A stretch of DNA of 64,000 bases from Granulicella mallensis (GCF_014203225.1 NZ_JACHIO010000011.1:62001-126000), one strand, 5' to 3'; shown: positions 24,980 through 34,647, numbered from the stretch's first letter. Made by a program: numbers and translations. Notes: generated by a model not told the origin, from the sequence alone.

Positions 24980-25938
24980 AGAGACGTAACTTTCATGAGC
25001 TGGCGGAGAGTTTTCTCGCGATGATGCGCGATGAGCGGGGTGCGTCCGAGCACACGCTGCGGGCCTACTCGCGCGAGGTTCGTGGATTTGCCGATTTTCT
25101 TGGCGAGTTGCTGGGCGAAGATGCGGACATTCGCAGTGTGGAGCATACGCACATCCGGGCTTATCTGGCGGTGCTCTATGACAAGGGGCTGACGAAGGCC
25201 AGTGCGGCGCGGGCGCTGGCGGCGGTGCGGAGTTGGTTCAAGTGGCTGGCGAAGTCGGGCTTCGTCGAAGCGAATCCGGCATCGCTGGTGAGTACTCCGA
25301 AGCTACCCAAGCATCTTCCTCGGGTTCCGGGGATGGAAGAGCTGAACCGCGTGTTGAACTCGATGAGCGCAGGGACGAAGGGCGAGGATGGGGAAGAGGC
25401 CGCGACGTGGCCGGAGCGCGATCGAGTCATCTTTGAGCTGTTGTATGGCTGCGGCATCCGCAACTCGGAGCTTGTAGGGTTGAACCTCGACAGTATTCAC
25501 TGGCACGACGATGCGATTCGGGTCTTCGGCAAGGGGAAGAAGGAGCGGCTGGTTCCGCTGGGTGACGAGGCGGCGGCGGCGATTCGGGCGTATCTGCCCC
25601 AGCGCCAGGCGCGGCTTGAGGCGGCAGGGAAGGCGAAGCTGGTGCATGACGGCGCGCTGCTGATGAACCTGCGCATGCGCGGCGCGTGCCGGCTGACGAC
25701 TCGCAGCGTAGGACGCATCGTCAAGCGCATTGCCTTGAGCCGGGGACTTGCCGCCGATGTACATCCCCATACCCTGCGCCATGCGTTCGGAACGCACATG
25801 CTCGAGGAGGGTGCGGACCTGCGGGCGATCCAGGAGATGCTCGGACATGAGCGGCTTTCGACCACGCAGCGATACACGCAACTGACGGTTGGGCAGGTGC
25901 AGCGGGTGTATGAAGAGACGCATCCTCGAGCCCGCTAG
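24976..25938 (+). CDS. xerC: Tyrosine recombinase, XerC-like
   Basis: 320 residues starting at a GTG that overlaps the upstream stop. N-terminal core-binding domain (about 5-100: [27 protein letters not shown]), catalytic domain with Arg in [15 protein letters not shown], Lys in [42 protein letters not shown] and Tyr in [13 protein letters not shown]. The closing motif [20 protein letters not shown] is characteristic of the XerC/XerD group. Translational coupling to the upstream recombinase suggests the two are made in equal amounts and act as a heterodimeric pair. Neither is associated with integron or phage genes. Confidence 0.9.
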   Translation: MKRRNFHELAESFLAMMRDERGASEHTLRAYSREVRGFADFLGELLGEDADIRSVEHTHIRAYLAVLYDKGLTKASAARALAAVRSWFKWLAKSGFVEANPASLVSTPKLPKHLPRVPGMEELNRVLNSMSAGTKGEDGEEAATWPERDRVIFELLYGCGIRNSELVGLNLDSIHWHDDAIRVFGKGKKERLVPLGDEAAAAIRAYLPQRQARLEAAGKAKLVHDGALLMNLRMRGACRLTTRSVGRIVKRIALSRGLAADVHPHTLRHAFGTHMLEEGADLRAIQEMLGHERLSTTQRYTQLTVGQVQRVYEETHPRAR

Positions 25939-26052
25939 ATGAGCGGGGCCTCCCCAGATGCGAAACTCCGGCGAGGGGTTGTGCGCGTCGCTTGTGAAAG
26001 GGGGGTGGCGGGGCATAGAATGGTGGGGTCTTAACTCAAGGAGCCGGCACCC

Positions 26053-27807
26053 ATGCAAGTCCGATTTTTTCTATCTGCGGTAACGATTCTGGCGCTCTCA
26101 GGTATGGCCCCAGGAGCACACGCGCAGACGGCGCCGGCACAGCCTGATCAACAGGTTTTACAGGATGGCAGTGGTACCGTCGTGAAGTCGCCTCCGATCG
26201 AGGAGAAGCCCGATCCGTTGAAGCGCAGACTGAGCGACAGTCAGGAAAAGAAGCGCCGCGAGCTCACCAAACAGGAACTTAAGGGTGAGTACAAACAATG
26301 GCTGAATGAGGACGTACGGTGGATCATCACCGACGAAGAGGCCCGCGCTTTCAAGGGACTTGCCAACGACGAGGAGCGCGATCAGTTCATCGAGCAGTTC
26401 TGGCTGCGTCGCAACCCGAATCCCGAGTCGCCTGAAAATGAGTTCCGCGATGAGCACTATGCGCGCATCGCCTATGCCAACGAGCACTTTGCCGCCGGCA
26501 AGCCCGGCTGGCTAACCGACCGTGGCCATATCTATATTGCCTACGGCAAGCCGGACAGCATCGACTCGCATCCTTCCGGCGGCAACTATGACCGTCCGAT
26601 GGAAGAGGGTGGCGGCAATACGTCGACCTATCCTTTTGAAGTGTGGCACTACCGGTATCTGGCCAATGTTGGTGACAACATTGACATCGAGTTCGTCGAT
26701 ACCTGCATGTGCGGCGACTATCACGCTACGATCGATCGTTCGGAGAAGGACGCGTTGAAGAACGTCCCCGGCGCTGGCCAGACGCTCTATGAGCAGATGG
26801 GCAAGTCGACCAAAGCTGATCGTTTCAGCGGCGGTGGTCTGGAACAGCTGGGCGACGGTCCCTTGGCCTCCAGCAACCAGGGCAAGCAGTTCGATCGTCT
26901 GGATACGTTCGCCAAGATCATGGCGCCGCCTCCTGTGAAGTTTGCCGATCTGGATGAGTTTCTGGGTACGGCCAAGGTGCTGACTGGTCCACCCTTCCTG
27001 TTCGACGTTCGGACCGACTATGTGAAGCTGACCAATGACACGGTCATGGTGCCGATCACGCTGCAGATTCGTAATAGCGACATTACCTATAACACTAAGG
27101 ATGGCGATGCTCGTGGTGTCGTGGATATTCGTGGGCGCGTGAGCACGATGACCCACCATATCGTACAAACGTTTGAAGACACGGTGACGGTGGAAACTCC
27201 TGCCGACCTGCTGGATAAGACGAAGAACGGCCTTCAGGTGTACTGGAAGGCGTTGCCGCTGCCTCCGGGGAACTACAAGATCGAGATTGCTATCAAGGAC
27301 GACAACAACGCCGACCACGTGGGTGTCTGGCGGCGCAGTGTTCTGGTTCCGAAGTATGACGATGACCGGTTAGCTGCGTCATCGTTGATCCTGGCGGGTT
27401 CGATGGAGCGGGTGCCCACGAAAGATGTAGGCACGGGCAACTTTGTCATCGGAAACACGAAGGTCATCCCGCGCGTTCCGGCGACTGTCTCTACGCCGGT
27501 AACCTTCCATCGCGGACAGAACCTCAACTTCTGGATGCAGGTGTATAACCTGGGCATCTCGGACAGCACCAAGAAGAACGACGCAACCATTGAGTACCAG
27601 GTCCTGGATCTTGCGACCAACAAGGAGATTCTGGTGTCTCAGGAGTCGGCGTCGAAGCTGAACCCCAATGCAGACCAGTTGACTCTGGAGAAGACGATGC
27701 CGTTGGCCAGTCTGCCACCGGGCAAGTACCAGGTAACGATCAAGGTGAATGACGGAATCTCGCAGCAGCACATTGCGGAGTCAGCCCCATTCACCGTGGA
27801 GCAGTAG
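26053..27807 (+). CDS. Secreted GWxTD-domain protein
   Basis: 584 residues with a signal peptide (about 1-24, ending GAHAQ). The defining motif is PGWLTDRGHIYIAYGKPD at about 151-168 (GWLTD, residues 152-156), preceded by RDQFIEQFWLRRNPNPESPENEFRDEHYARIAYANE. These GWxTD proteins are abundant in Acidobacteria and Bacteroidetes and have no established function. The C-terminal half is predicted beta-rich, with Ig-like or carbohydrate-binding-like strands. The ATG has AAGGAG about 9 nt upstream. A gene for a carboxypeptidase-regulatory-like protein follows closely and is likely cotranscribed. Confidence 0.9.
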   Translation: MQVRFFLSAVTILALSGMAPGAHAQTAPAQPDQQVLQDGSGTVVKSPPIEEKPDPLKRRLSDSQEKKRRELTKQELKGEYKQWLNEDVRWIITDEEARAFKGLANDEERDQFIEQFWLRRNPNPESPENEFRDEHYARIAYANEHFAAGKPGWLTDRGHIYIAYGKPDSIDSHPSGGNYDRPMEEGGGNTSTYPFEVWHYRYLANVGDNIDIEFVDTCMCGDYHATIDRSEKDALKNVPGAGQTLYEQMGKSTKADRFSGGGLEQLGDGPLASSNQGKQFDRLDTFAKIMAPPPVKFADLDEFLGTAKVLTGPPFLFDVRTDYVKLTNDTVMVPITLQIRNSDITYNTKDGDARGVVDIRGRVSTMTHHIVQTFEDTVTVETPADLLDKTKNGLQVYWKALPLPPGNYKIEIAIKDDNNADHVGVWRRSVLVPKYDDDRLAASSLILAGSMERVPTKDVGTGNFVIGNTKVIPRVPATVSTPVTFHRGQNLNFWMQVYNLGISDSTKKNDATIEYQVLDLATNKEILVSQESASKLNPNADQLTLEKTMPLASLPPGKYQVTIKVNDGISQQHIAESAPFTVEQ

Positions 27808-27938
27808 AAAGGTAAGATGAAGCAATGCCACGCAGACCGGATCGCGATGGCCAGCTTCATAGCACAGGCACCGGCGTCTCAGGTACTTCTGGGACGTCCA
27901 TCTTTGGAGAGTCGGGCGCGCGAGGGCATAATAGCGCG

Positions 27939-29660
27939 GTGAAAGTGTTTGTACCAGGTATGCTGCTGGCGGTATTGCTCGGGTTGACCGGGTCGTGCTT
28001 TGCCGCGTCGAACTACGCCATCGTTTCCGGCGTAGTCCGCGATGCGCACGGAACACCGCAGATGGGCGCCGTGGTGGAGCTGCTCTCAGCCGATGCCGGT
28101 GCGATTGCTACTGCTTTCACGGATGACCAGGGACGCTATCGTCTGGCTTCGATCATTCCGGGGCAATATCAGATTCGTGCGACGGCGGTCTTTCTGGTTC
28201 CGGTAACGCGGGCAAATCTGAAGCTGCAGGCGGGCGCAGCGGCCATCGTCAACCTGACGATGAGCACCTTGTTCGAAGCGGAAAACTGGTTACCGGCACA
28301 AAAGCGTCGTGCCGATGAACCGGTCGACGATTGGAAGTGGACGCTGCGATCGACGGCTAACCGTCCTCTGCTGCGGCTCGTCGGCTCCGATGACGACAAA
28401 GCACCGAACTCCTCGAACACAGAGGAAGGACATCGTTTGGGCCTGCAGGGCCGGGTAACCGTGTCCGGCAGCGACGGTGCTTTTGGTGAAGGCGGTGTCC
28501 ATCAGACGTTGATCCTGAGCCACACCCTTAGAAATGGTGATAACACGGTTATGCGCGCCGAGATCGGCGACCCGCAGCCGGGAGTTCCGGAAGGAGCTTC
28601 GGTCGAGATGACCGCTGGTTATGAGCGCCGTTCACCGCTTGGCGGAAGCATGCGGATGGTCTCGAGCTACCAGTCGCATCCTGAGTTGACCTATGGAGAC
28701 GGTACCGGGTTGCAGGTGCTGCAACTGGCCAGCGCAGAACAGCTGAATCTGGGCGATGCAGTCATGATCGATGCTGGAACTCTGATCCAGGCAGAACGGT
28801 TGGCTGCAAGTCGATTTACCTCGGAACCGTTTGTGCGAGTCAAGGTGAAGCCCACTTCCAATGTGATGGTGGAGTATCGCTACGCGACAGGCCGCACATT
28901 ACAGAGTTCCGACGATCTGGACGACCTGAAGCCCCCCGTGGGAGTGTTGTCCGATGCGGCGGGACGTCCACTGGACGCGAAGGGAAGCCATCAAGAGGTT
29001 TCGATCACTCGCAAGCTGGGTGGGGAGCGTTCGATCACGGTGGCTGCCTACCATGACGCATTTTCCAATGCAGCCCTGGAGGGCAGTGGTCTGATCGACC
29101 GTAACGATCTCGAAGAGTTGAGTGTGAGCGGTCTGGGAATGGTTACGGACCCGACAACAGGAGCCTTCCGCCTGACGGCTGACGGATATACCGGGCGCGG
29201 CGTTAGTGCCACGCTGGTAGAGCCGCTGACGTCTTCGCTCTCGGCGTGGGTGGAGTACGACCTGGGTACGGCGTTGCGGAGTAGCCTGGAGCCGTCGTTC
29301 GCTGTAAGCGACGTCCAGAACCAGATTGCGCCTCATACGGTTCAGGCGGCCAGCGTGTCGTTGCGGGGAAAGATTCAGCGTACGGGAACTTCGCTGAAGG
29401 CGGAGTATCGCTGGCAGCCGGCGCGTACGCTTACGCAGGTCAATGCCTACAATGCGGATGCTGGAGAAGCCTATGTGGGCTTCTATGTGCGGCAACGGCT
29501 CTGGCGCGGGAGATTTCTTCCGCAAGGACTGGATGCGGTCGTAGAGGCTACGAATCTGCTGGAGCAGGGGTATCAGCCGGTCCTGGCGCCGGATGGGCAG
29601 ACGCTGTTCCTCGCACAGATGCCACGCGCTTTTCAGGGTGGGCTGGCGTTCAACTTCTAA
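27939..29660 (+). CDS. Carboxypeptidase-regulatory-like / TonB-receptor-like outer-membrane protein
   Basis: About 573 residues from GTG 27939, whose product starts with a clear signal peptide (VKVFVPGMLLAVLLGLTGSCFA). An upstream ATG at 27825 would add 38 non-hydrophobic residues before the signal and is less likely. Residues about 25-105 form a CarboxypepD_reg-like Ig fold (ASNYAIVSGVVRDAHGTPQMGAVVEL, DDQGRYRLASIIPGQYQIRATA). The remainder alternates beta strands and ends in GGLAFNF, as outer-membrane barrels do (terminal Phe). No TonB box or plug is obvious. It follows the GWxTD gene, an association common in Acidobacteria; role unknown. Confidence 0.78.
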   Translation: MKVFVPGMLLAVLLGLTGSCFAASNYAIVSGVVRDAHGTPQMGAVVELLSADAGAIATAFTDDQGRYRLASIIPGQYQIRATAVFLVPVTRANLKLQAGAAAIVNLTMSTLFEAENWLPAQKRRADEPVDDWKWTLRSTANRPLLRLVGSDDDKAPNSSNTEEGHRLGLQGRVTVSGSDGAFGEGGVHQTLILSHTLRNGDNTVMRAEIGDPQPGVPEGASVEMTAGYERRSPLGGSMRMVSSYQSHPELTYGDGTGLQVLQLASAEQLNLGDAVMIDAGTLIQAERLAASRFTSEPFVRVKVKPTSNVMVEYRYATGRTLQSSDDLDDLKPPVGVLSDAAGRPLDAKGSHQEVSITRKLGGERSITVAAYHDAFSNAALEGSGLIDRNDLEELSVSGLGMVTDPTTGAFRLTADGYTGRGVSATLVEPLTSSLSAWVEYDLGTALRSSLEPSFAVSDVQNQIAPHTVQAASVSLRGKIQRTGTSLKAEYRWQPARTLTQVNAYNADAGEAYVGFYVRQRLWRGRFLPQGLDAVVEATNLLEQGYQPVLAPDGQTLFLAQMPRAFQGGLAFNF

Positions 29661-29789
29661 TTGTTTCTGGCAGCATTGCCTGTTGTAGCCTCTCTGGCTA
29701 AAGTCCTTAATTTCTGTTGTTTGCTGGGGCGCAGGCTATTTCGTAAATTCGTTGAGTGCTAGTGCTGTAGCTGGAGGAAAAGGGGTTGT

Positions 29790-29995
29790 TTCCTTTGCTT
29801 TTCTGGCGGTCATTCCGCGCGTAGTGAGCGACCTATTGTTTCCTGCTCTTCGCTCGTATTCCCCCGAAAACATGTAGGCGAGAACTGAGACGGCATTTTT
29901 GTTGAAGCAGAACGTTTGTGGCATCACCGGCGAAAAACGGGAGGAAGCAGGTTCGCTCGCTACGCTCGGAATGACAGCCAGAAAAGCAAAAGCAA
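29790..29995. repeat. Dispersed palindromic element, copy 2 (about 205 bp)
   Basis: Inverted ends TTTGCTTTTCTGGCGGTCAT and ATGACAGCCAGAAAAGCAAA enclose a middle sharing AACGTTTGTGGC, AAAACGGGAG and AGCAGGTTCGCT with the element at 10195-10410. It fills most of the 460-bp gap between the GWxTD pair and the next minus-strand gene. Confidence 0.87.
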
Positions 29996-30018
29996 GGGCA
30001 AGGGCAGAAGCAGCAGCA

Positions 30019-30056
30019 GATTCCCTGCGGGAATGACAATCAGAACGGCAAAAGCA
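30019..30056. repeat. Short dispersed repeat, fragment (copy b)
   Basis: AGATTCCCTGCGGGAATGAC followed by AATCAGAACGGCAAAAGC; near-identical to the block at 23891-23930. It directly abuts the larger dispersed element. Confidence 0.7.
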
Positions 30057-30121
30057 AGAGCCGAAGCAACGGCACAAGACAACCTGAAGATACGTCCTGA
30101 GATTTCAGGGCTCACTGAGGA

Positions 30122-30586
30122 TTATTTTGCGAATCGCCGAATGCTGAAGGAGATTGGCAGCCCAGCCACGACCATATGCACTAGCAGGCCTTGAAGCAGG
30201 TCATGAAGTTCGTAAGGCCCTTTTGCGTGGAGCGCGGAGAGCGGCAAGACGATAAGGTTCATGACGGTTTCAATGGCGGCACCGTAGAACAAGCCGCATA
30301 CCAGTGGGTGCTCTATAAGAAAACCGAGCTTGCGGCTTGCAGCGTAGTAGATCGTCGCTGCCGAGAGAGCGATAAAGAAGTGTAAAAAGATACCGAGAAC
30401 ATAGGTGCCGGCGCCTCCATGGAGAGCCTTCGGTCCAATCAGGCCAGCCGCAATCGAGAGTGGGATGTCCCATCCAAACAGGATGCAGGCTTGTGTAAGG
30501 TCCAAAGCTCCGGCAATCAGGCCGCCCACGGCGATCGCCAGGAGAGCGCTCTTTTTGCTCCATGATCCAGGTACAGAATCTTCCAT
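30122..30586 (-). CDS. Small polytopic membrane protein, uncharacterised
   Basis: 154 residues from ATG 30586 (MEDSVPGSWSKKSALLAI); longer readings upstream add an implausible basic stretch. Four membrane helices: ALLAIAVGGLIAGALDLTQA, GTYVLGIFLHFFIALSAATIYYAAS, VCGLFYGAAIETVMNLIVLPLSA and LLQGLLVHMVVAGLPISF. The IAGALDLTQA and FIALSAATIYYAASRKLGFL segments resemble uncharacterised membrane proteins related in layout to YagU/DUF1440, but I do not claim membership. No operon partner; divergent from the CadC-like regulator. Confidence 0.7.
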   Translation of the reverse strand: MEDSVPGSWSKKSALLAIAVGGLIAGALDLTQACILFGWDIPLSIAAGLIGPKALHGGAGTYVLGIFLHFFIALSAATIYYAASRKLGFLIEHPLVCGLFYGAAIETVMNLIVLPLSALHAKGPYELHDLLQGLLVHMVVAGLPISFSIRRFAK

Positions 30587-30829
30587 TGTCCGATGTGCTC
30601 TCTTTCTCTTTGATTTGCTGGTAAGGTGGCCTGCCATTCCTTGCGGGCTATGGCTTACGGTATCCAGAAGAGGTTGGGAAGTCCTGAGGCTGACCTGAAA
30701 CACTCTGAATAGTTCTGAAATAACGCTGTATCGTCAGGGGAGACCGGAGCTTTTCCGGTGTTCTTCAGGCTGTCGGTATAATCGGCGAACGCCACTTTCT
30801 ATGAGGCAGAGGGTAATCACCGATTTCGC

Positions 30830-31750
30830 ATGAGCGCTCCGGCCACGACAATGCTTCGCATCGGCGACTGGTGCGTTAATCCGGCGTCCGGTCAGATTTC
30901 ACGAGAGGGTGAGACGGCTCGGCTGGAGGCGCGGACGATGCGACTGCTGCTTTGCCTTGCCGAGCACGCGGGCGAGGTTGTCAGTATCGATGATCTGCTC
31001 AACCAGGTCTGGTCTGGAGTGATCGTCTCCCAGGATTCCGTCTACCAGGCTGTGGCCTCGCTTCGGCGTCTGCTCGGAGATGATCCCAGGCAGCCCGCTT
31101 ACATCGCGACTGTGCCGCGGTTAGGGTATCGGATGGTGGCGAAGGTCAGCCCCTGGGTGGATGAGTCTTCTCCAGTTTTGCCTGGTGAGTCCGCGGTATC
31201 AGCCGATCCTGATGTGCCAGCATTCGGCAAGCGGTTCAGGGCCGGGTTCATGCTGGCTGCTGGAGTGGTGTTTTGTCTTGTACTCGGAGTTGCCTTCCTG
31301 TTCCATGGCAGGATCACGAACAGCCACCCGCCAGCGTCTGTTGTGCAGACGCAGAAATCCATTGCTGTGCTGCCGTTTCTCGACCTTACCGAAGAGATGA
31401 ACGAGGAGCCCTTTGCCGACGGTATGACGGAGGAGTTGATCGATAAACTCAGCAAGATTCCGGACCTTCGAGTACCGGGAGCGACTTCCTCGTTCTATTT
31501 CAAGGGCAAACAGATACCCGTCGCCGATATTGCCAAGGCGCTGGGTGTCGCTTATGTGCTCGATGGGAGCGTGCGCAAATCGGGAGACAGGCTACGGGTT
31601 GCCGCGCGACTGGTTCGCGCGGACAACGGGTTTGTGGTCTGGTCTGAGACCTACGATCGTCCGTTCCACGACATTTTGATGGTCCAGGACGATATTGCCG
31701 GCGAAGTAACGAAAGCTCTAAAGACTTCTACGGAATTCAAAGTCCGCTAG
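30830..31750 (+). CDS. CadC-like membrane-bound transcriptional regulator
   Basis: 306 residues. The N-terminal OmpR-type winged helix (about 8-108: RLEARTMRLLLCLAEHAGEVVS, LLNQVWSGVIVSQDSVYQAVASLRRLLGDD, IATVPRLGYRMVA) is followed by a linker and one membrane helix (about 139-160, AGFMLAAGVVFCLVLGVAFLF). The periplasmic domain contains SIAVLPFLDLTEEMNEEPFADGMTEELI and VAYVLDGSVRKSGDRLRVAARLVRADNG, the FlgO/TolB-N-like module found in adenylate-cyclase-type and CadC-type regulators. It senses an external signal and binds DNA from the membrane (ToxR/CadC mode, inference). No TPR repeats, so shorter than many relatives. Confidence 0.88.
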   Translation: MSAPATTMLRIGDWCVNPASGQISREGETARLEARTMRLLLCLAEHAGEVVSIDDLLNQVWSGVIVSQDSVYQAVASLRRLLGDDPRQPAYIATVPRLGYRMVAKVSPWVDESSPVLPGESAVSADPDVPAFGKRFRAGFMLAAGVVFCLVLGVAFLFHGRITNSHPPASVVQTQKSIAVLPFLDLTEEMNEEPFADGMTEELIDKLSKIPDLRVPGATSSFYFKGKQIPVADIAKALGVAYVLDGSVRKSGDRLRVAARLVRADNGFVVWSETYDRPFHDILMVQDDIAGEVTKALKTSTEFKVR

Positions 31751-31759
31751 GGTAGTTAC

Positions 31760-31811
31760 TTGATTAGTACGCTTTTTATTATTGTCAAGCACTTATCTTG
31801 ATAAGTGCGCT
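31760..31811 (+). promoter_or_regulatory. Operator region of the S24-type repressor gene
   Basis: A near-perfect palindrome GCACTTATCTTGATAAGTGC (31789-31808) lies 15 bp before the start codon. A related half-site TTGATTAGTACGCT (31760-31773) is a direct repeat of TTGATAAGTGCGCT (31798-31811). Two operators in an AT-rich promoter region point to autorepression by the adjacent gene product. Confidence 0.7.
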
Positions 31812-31822
31812 AAACTTTTTCT

Positions 31823-32545
31823 ATGGAAAACTTTGGGGAACGCTTTAAGCGAATCCGCACAACGCATGGCTATACGCAGAGAGGGCTTGCGTCCGAGATC
31901 GGCATTAGTGGGGCCGCGATCTCGCAATGGGAGAGTGGGGAGACGCAGCCTGACAAGATCCGGGCCGAGTTTCTCGATGCTGCGGCACACAAGCTGCATA
32001 CGACGGTTCGTCACCTGCTCAAGGGGGATGGGGCCGAGGGGAATCCTGGCTCCGTCAAGGTCGAGGCCTTTGCGATTCATGGCATGGTGGACGATGAGGA
32101 CTTCGATCCTGAGACCGGAGTCATGATCCCGGTGTACGAGATGGATGTGTCGGGCGGCCCTGGCGCGCCGATTCTTGAGTTTGCCGAGACACGCTACAAG
32201 CTGCACTTCACACGAAAGTGGCTGAAGGACGTGAAGGCCAAGCCGGAGGAGATCCGAGTGGCCAGGGTTCGCGGCGACTCCATGCAGCCTACACTTTGGG
32301 ACAACGATAAAGTCGTGATCCACATGGGCCTGACGCGGATTCGGAATGAGCGGCTCTTTGCCCTGGCCTATGCGGGCGAGGCGCGGGTGAAGAGGCTGTA
32401 CCAGTTGGCCGACGGCCGGCTGCGCGTTGTGAGCGACAATCCTGACAAGGCGAAGTATCCGGATGAGTTCATCGAAGGCGATGACCTGAACAACGTGCTC
32501 ATCATCGGGCAGGTGATTCACAAGATGGGCGAGGGTGGCTTGTAA
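31823..32545 (+). CDS. XRE/S24-type repressor (phage CI-like)
   Basis: 240 residues. N-terminal lambda-repressor-like HTH (about 5-65: FKRIRTTHGYTQRGLASEIGISGAAISQWESGETQP) and C-terminal S24 peptidase domain with Ser153 in VRGDSMQPTL and Lys190 in EARVKRLY. The catalytic dyad is intact, but no clear Ala-Gly cleavage site stands in the linker (the nearest is VSGGPGAP), so self-cleavage is uncertain. Similar proteins act as prophage or stress repressors. No phage genes are present, so this is either a domesticated repressor or part of a small regulon. Upstream is a palindromic operator; a related GATAAGTAC motif occurs at the right end of the window. Confidence 0.9.
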   Translation: MENFGERFKRIRTTHGYTQRGLASEIGISGAAISQWESGETQPDKIRAEFLDAAAHKLHTTVRHLLKGDGAEGNPGSVKVEAFAIHGMVDDEDFDPETGVMIPVYEMDVSGGPGAPILEFAETRYKLHFTRKWLKDVKAKPEEIRVARVRGDSMQPTLWDNDKVVIHMGLTRIRNERLFALAYAGEARVKRLYQLADGRLRVVSDNPDKAKYPDEFIEGDDLNNVLIIGQVIHKMGEGGL

Positions 32546-32571
32546 CGGGGCCATCTCCGTGAAGCTGGCAC

Positions 32572-34644
32572 TTATGCCAGTGTTGTGAGACGCAGCACGA
32601 CCTTCTCCAGCTCTCGATAACGATCAACTGAATTTCGGGCAAACTCACCATAACGGGGATGATTGAGCAGCGAGGCTTCGACCAGTGTGTCGGGAGCTAT
32701 TATCGCGAATTCAGTCTTTTTTACGGTTGCGTTGGCCATCGTCTTCATGCCTTCCGCCATTCTTAGGCGCATCGCAATGAGTTCGGGTTGCTGTAGAAAG
32801 TCGAGGTCCTCTTCACGATGCAGGACAGCAAATTGATTCCAGAAGAAGGCGACTAAGGTCAGCGAAGCTCCAAGGATCATCTCGCTGGAGAGGAGCTGTT
32901 GTTTGACGTCGGCGCCGAACTCATACTCTACCGTTTCGCTCATAGCTCGGACCGTGCCAACTGTCTTACCGAGTTGGTCGCGAATAGCATCGGCTTCTTG
33001 CCGAAGCACGGGAAGTCCGCTGATTGTGCTGGCTTTCTGCAGATAGTCCGTTGCAAGCTGCATCATCGATGCCAGAGAGGCTCTCATGGCGGTTACGGTG
33101 CGCACCGGCCAGAGCAGGTCGAAGACGAACGCCATGACGACGAGCGCAAGAAGAATACCGATGAGTCGATCACGGGCGGGTGCGAGCTGGGTGGGTGCGC
33201 TGAAGCCTTCGAAGGCCACGATGTAGAAGGCGAACGCAATCTGCAGACCTACATAGTTGAATTGGCGCCCACCGGCCCACCAGGCTGCAAGCATCGAGAT
33301 GGCTGCGATGAGCAGGACCAGAGAGGTGATCGAGTCCATGTGGGGGAAGAGGTAGATCGTAGATCCTATTCCAAAGATCAGACCACCAATGGCGGCGCCT
33401 ACGAGACGAAAGATGAGCTTCTGCTTGATGGCACCACTGGTGCTGAGCCCGGCAATCACAACTGTGATGACCGAGGTCGAGATGCCTGGCCAATCAACGG
33501 CGCGAACAATGATGTAGCAGATCGTAGCGCACAGGCTGAGCTTGAGTGCGAAGGCTACGGTCTCCTTTCGTGTGAAGGCTCCGGGGATAAAGATAGGAGT
33601 TTTGCTTGAAGGCAATGCGACTAGTTCTTTGTTTTTTTCTCCTGCTATCTCGGCAGGCATGGAGAGAATGGCGTGGAGATTTTCATCGACGCGATCGAGC
33701 AGGTTGGTGGATCCCGTATATTTCTGCTCTTCCAGCTCTCTGGGCTTCGGCCTGATGTCATGGATGAGATCCAGACAGAGGGCGGCGATATGGCCACAGC
33801 GGCGTTGAAGCTCCGGATCTGTGACGGTGAGATTTTGTGTGCCGAAAGCAGCGGAGACATCCATCAACTGCGCCAGCATGGTGATGCGGACACGCGTTCC
33901 AATGGGCAGCGCTCCTGGATCGAGCTTGCGATCGACGATGGTGTTGTAGAGCTGCAGCATTCCGTTCTGCCCCGAAGCGGCGAGGCGAGAGACGCCAATC
34001 ACCGCTGGGGTGAGTTGTTCCCGTGTAGCGCCTTGTGCGTACAGAGAGAACATTCTGCTGAGCGCCTCGTAGCGAATCCTGCGCTGATTCTGGAGCTCTG
34101 TGGCGGGATGTTTGACTCCAAAGCAATATTCGACGGCGACAGAACACAGGACTGCAATCGAGACTGTTCCGATGAGGTACAGCGACTGCTTGACCAGATA
34201 GTCGGAGGGGGCCTGTGTCTCCCAGAATGCGATCAGTGTGCAGTAGATGAATCCCCAAGTGGAGGCCAGAACTGTAAGGTTCGTGGAGAGCATCAGCATT
34301 CCCGAGAGGAAGACAACTACAGAGACGCTCAGAAGCCGTGCTACGGGATTGTTGTCCGTAAGGGCGACGACGCCGAGAACGGTAGCTACCGTAACAGCGA
34401 AGGCGATTACGGAAAAGAGACCGGACCTGAGCGAGACTGAGGGTGAGTCACGCCCGACGAGAAAGACAAAGTAAAGACCTATCGAGGCAGAGGGCATCCT
34501 CAACGTCATCAGAAGAATGAGCGTGAGGACGGTGGAGAGAACGACACGCAGGGAGCTGTTCAGTCGTCCTGGTGTCGGCTGCAGGTCTTGCCAGAAGCGA
34601 TCGACCCATGTTCTTAGGCTCGCTGTCCCGAGGTTTGCGGCCAT
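32572..34644 (-). CDS. FUSC-family inner-membrane transporter (aromatic-acid exporter type)
   Basis: 690 residues with two blocks of about six membrane helices (about 25-165 and 365-510) separated by soluble segments, the layout of FUSC/YccS/AaeB proteins. Signatures: LRVVLSTVLTLILLMTLRMP and GISTSVITVVIAGLSTSGAIKQKLIFRLVGAAIGGLIFGIGS. AaeB-like members export aromatic carboxylic acids together with a periplasmic adaptor. It is the last gene of a four-gene operon (TolC-like, YtcA-like, HlyD-like, FUSC), 3 bp after the adaptor gene. The DNA between it and the convergent repressor gene is only 26 bp. Confidence 0.9.
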   Translation of the reverse strand: MAANLGTASLRTWVDRFWQDLQPTPGRLNSSLRVVLSTVLTLILLMTLRMPSASIGLYFVFLVGRDSPSVSLRSGLFSVIAFAVTVATVLGVVALTDNNPVARLLSVSVVVFLSGMLMLSTNLTVLASTWGFIYCTLIAFWETQAPSDYLVKQSLYLIGTVSIAVLCSVAVEYCFGVKHPATELQNQRRIRYEALSRMFSLYAQGATREQLTPAVIGVSRLAASGQNGMLQLYNTIVDRKLDPGALPIGTRVRITMLAQLMDVSAAFGTQNLTVTDPELQRRCGHIAALCLDLIHDIRPKPRELEEQKYTGSTNLLDRVDENLHAILSMPAEIAGEKNKELVALPSSKTPIFIPGAFTRKETVAFALKLSLCATICYIIVRAVDWPGISTSVITVVIAGLSTSGAIKQKLIFRLVGAAIGGLIFGIGSTIYLFPHMDSITSLVLLIAAISMLAAWWAGGRQFNYVGLQIAFAFYIVAFEGFSAPTQLAPARDRLIGILLALVVMAFVFDLLWPVRTVTAMRASLASMMQLATDYLQKASTISGLPVLRQEADAIRDQLGKTVGTVRAMSETVEYEFGADVKQQLLSSEMILGASLTLVAFFWNQFAVLHREEDLDFLQQPELIAMRLRMAEGMKTMANATVKKTEFAIIAPDTLVEASLLNHPRYGEFARNSVDRYRELEKVVLRLTTLA

Positions 34645-34647
34645 ACC

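Noticed and set aside
31823..32545. Prophage remnant around the CI-like repressor
   Set aside because: Neighbouring genes are a CadC-like regulator and a chromosomal efflux operon; no integrase, structural or lysis genes.
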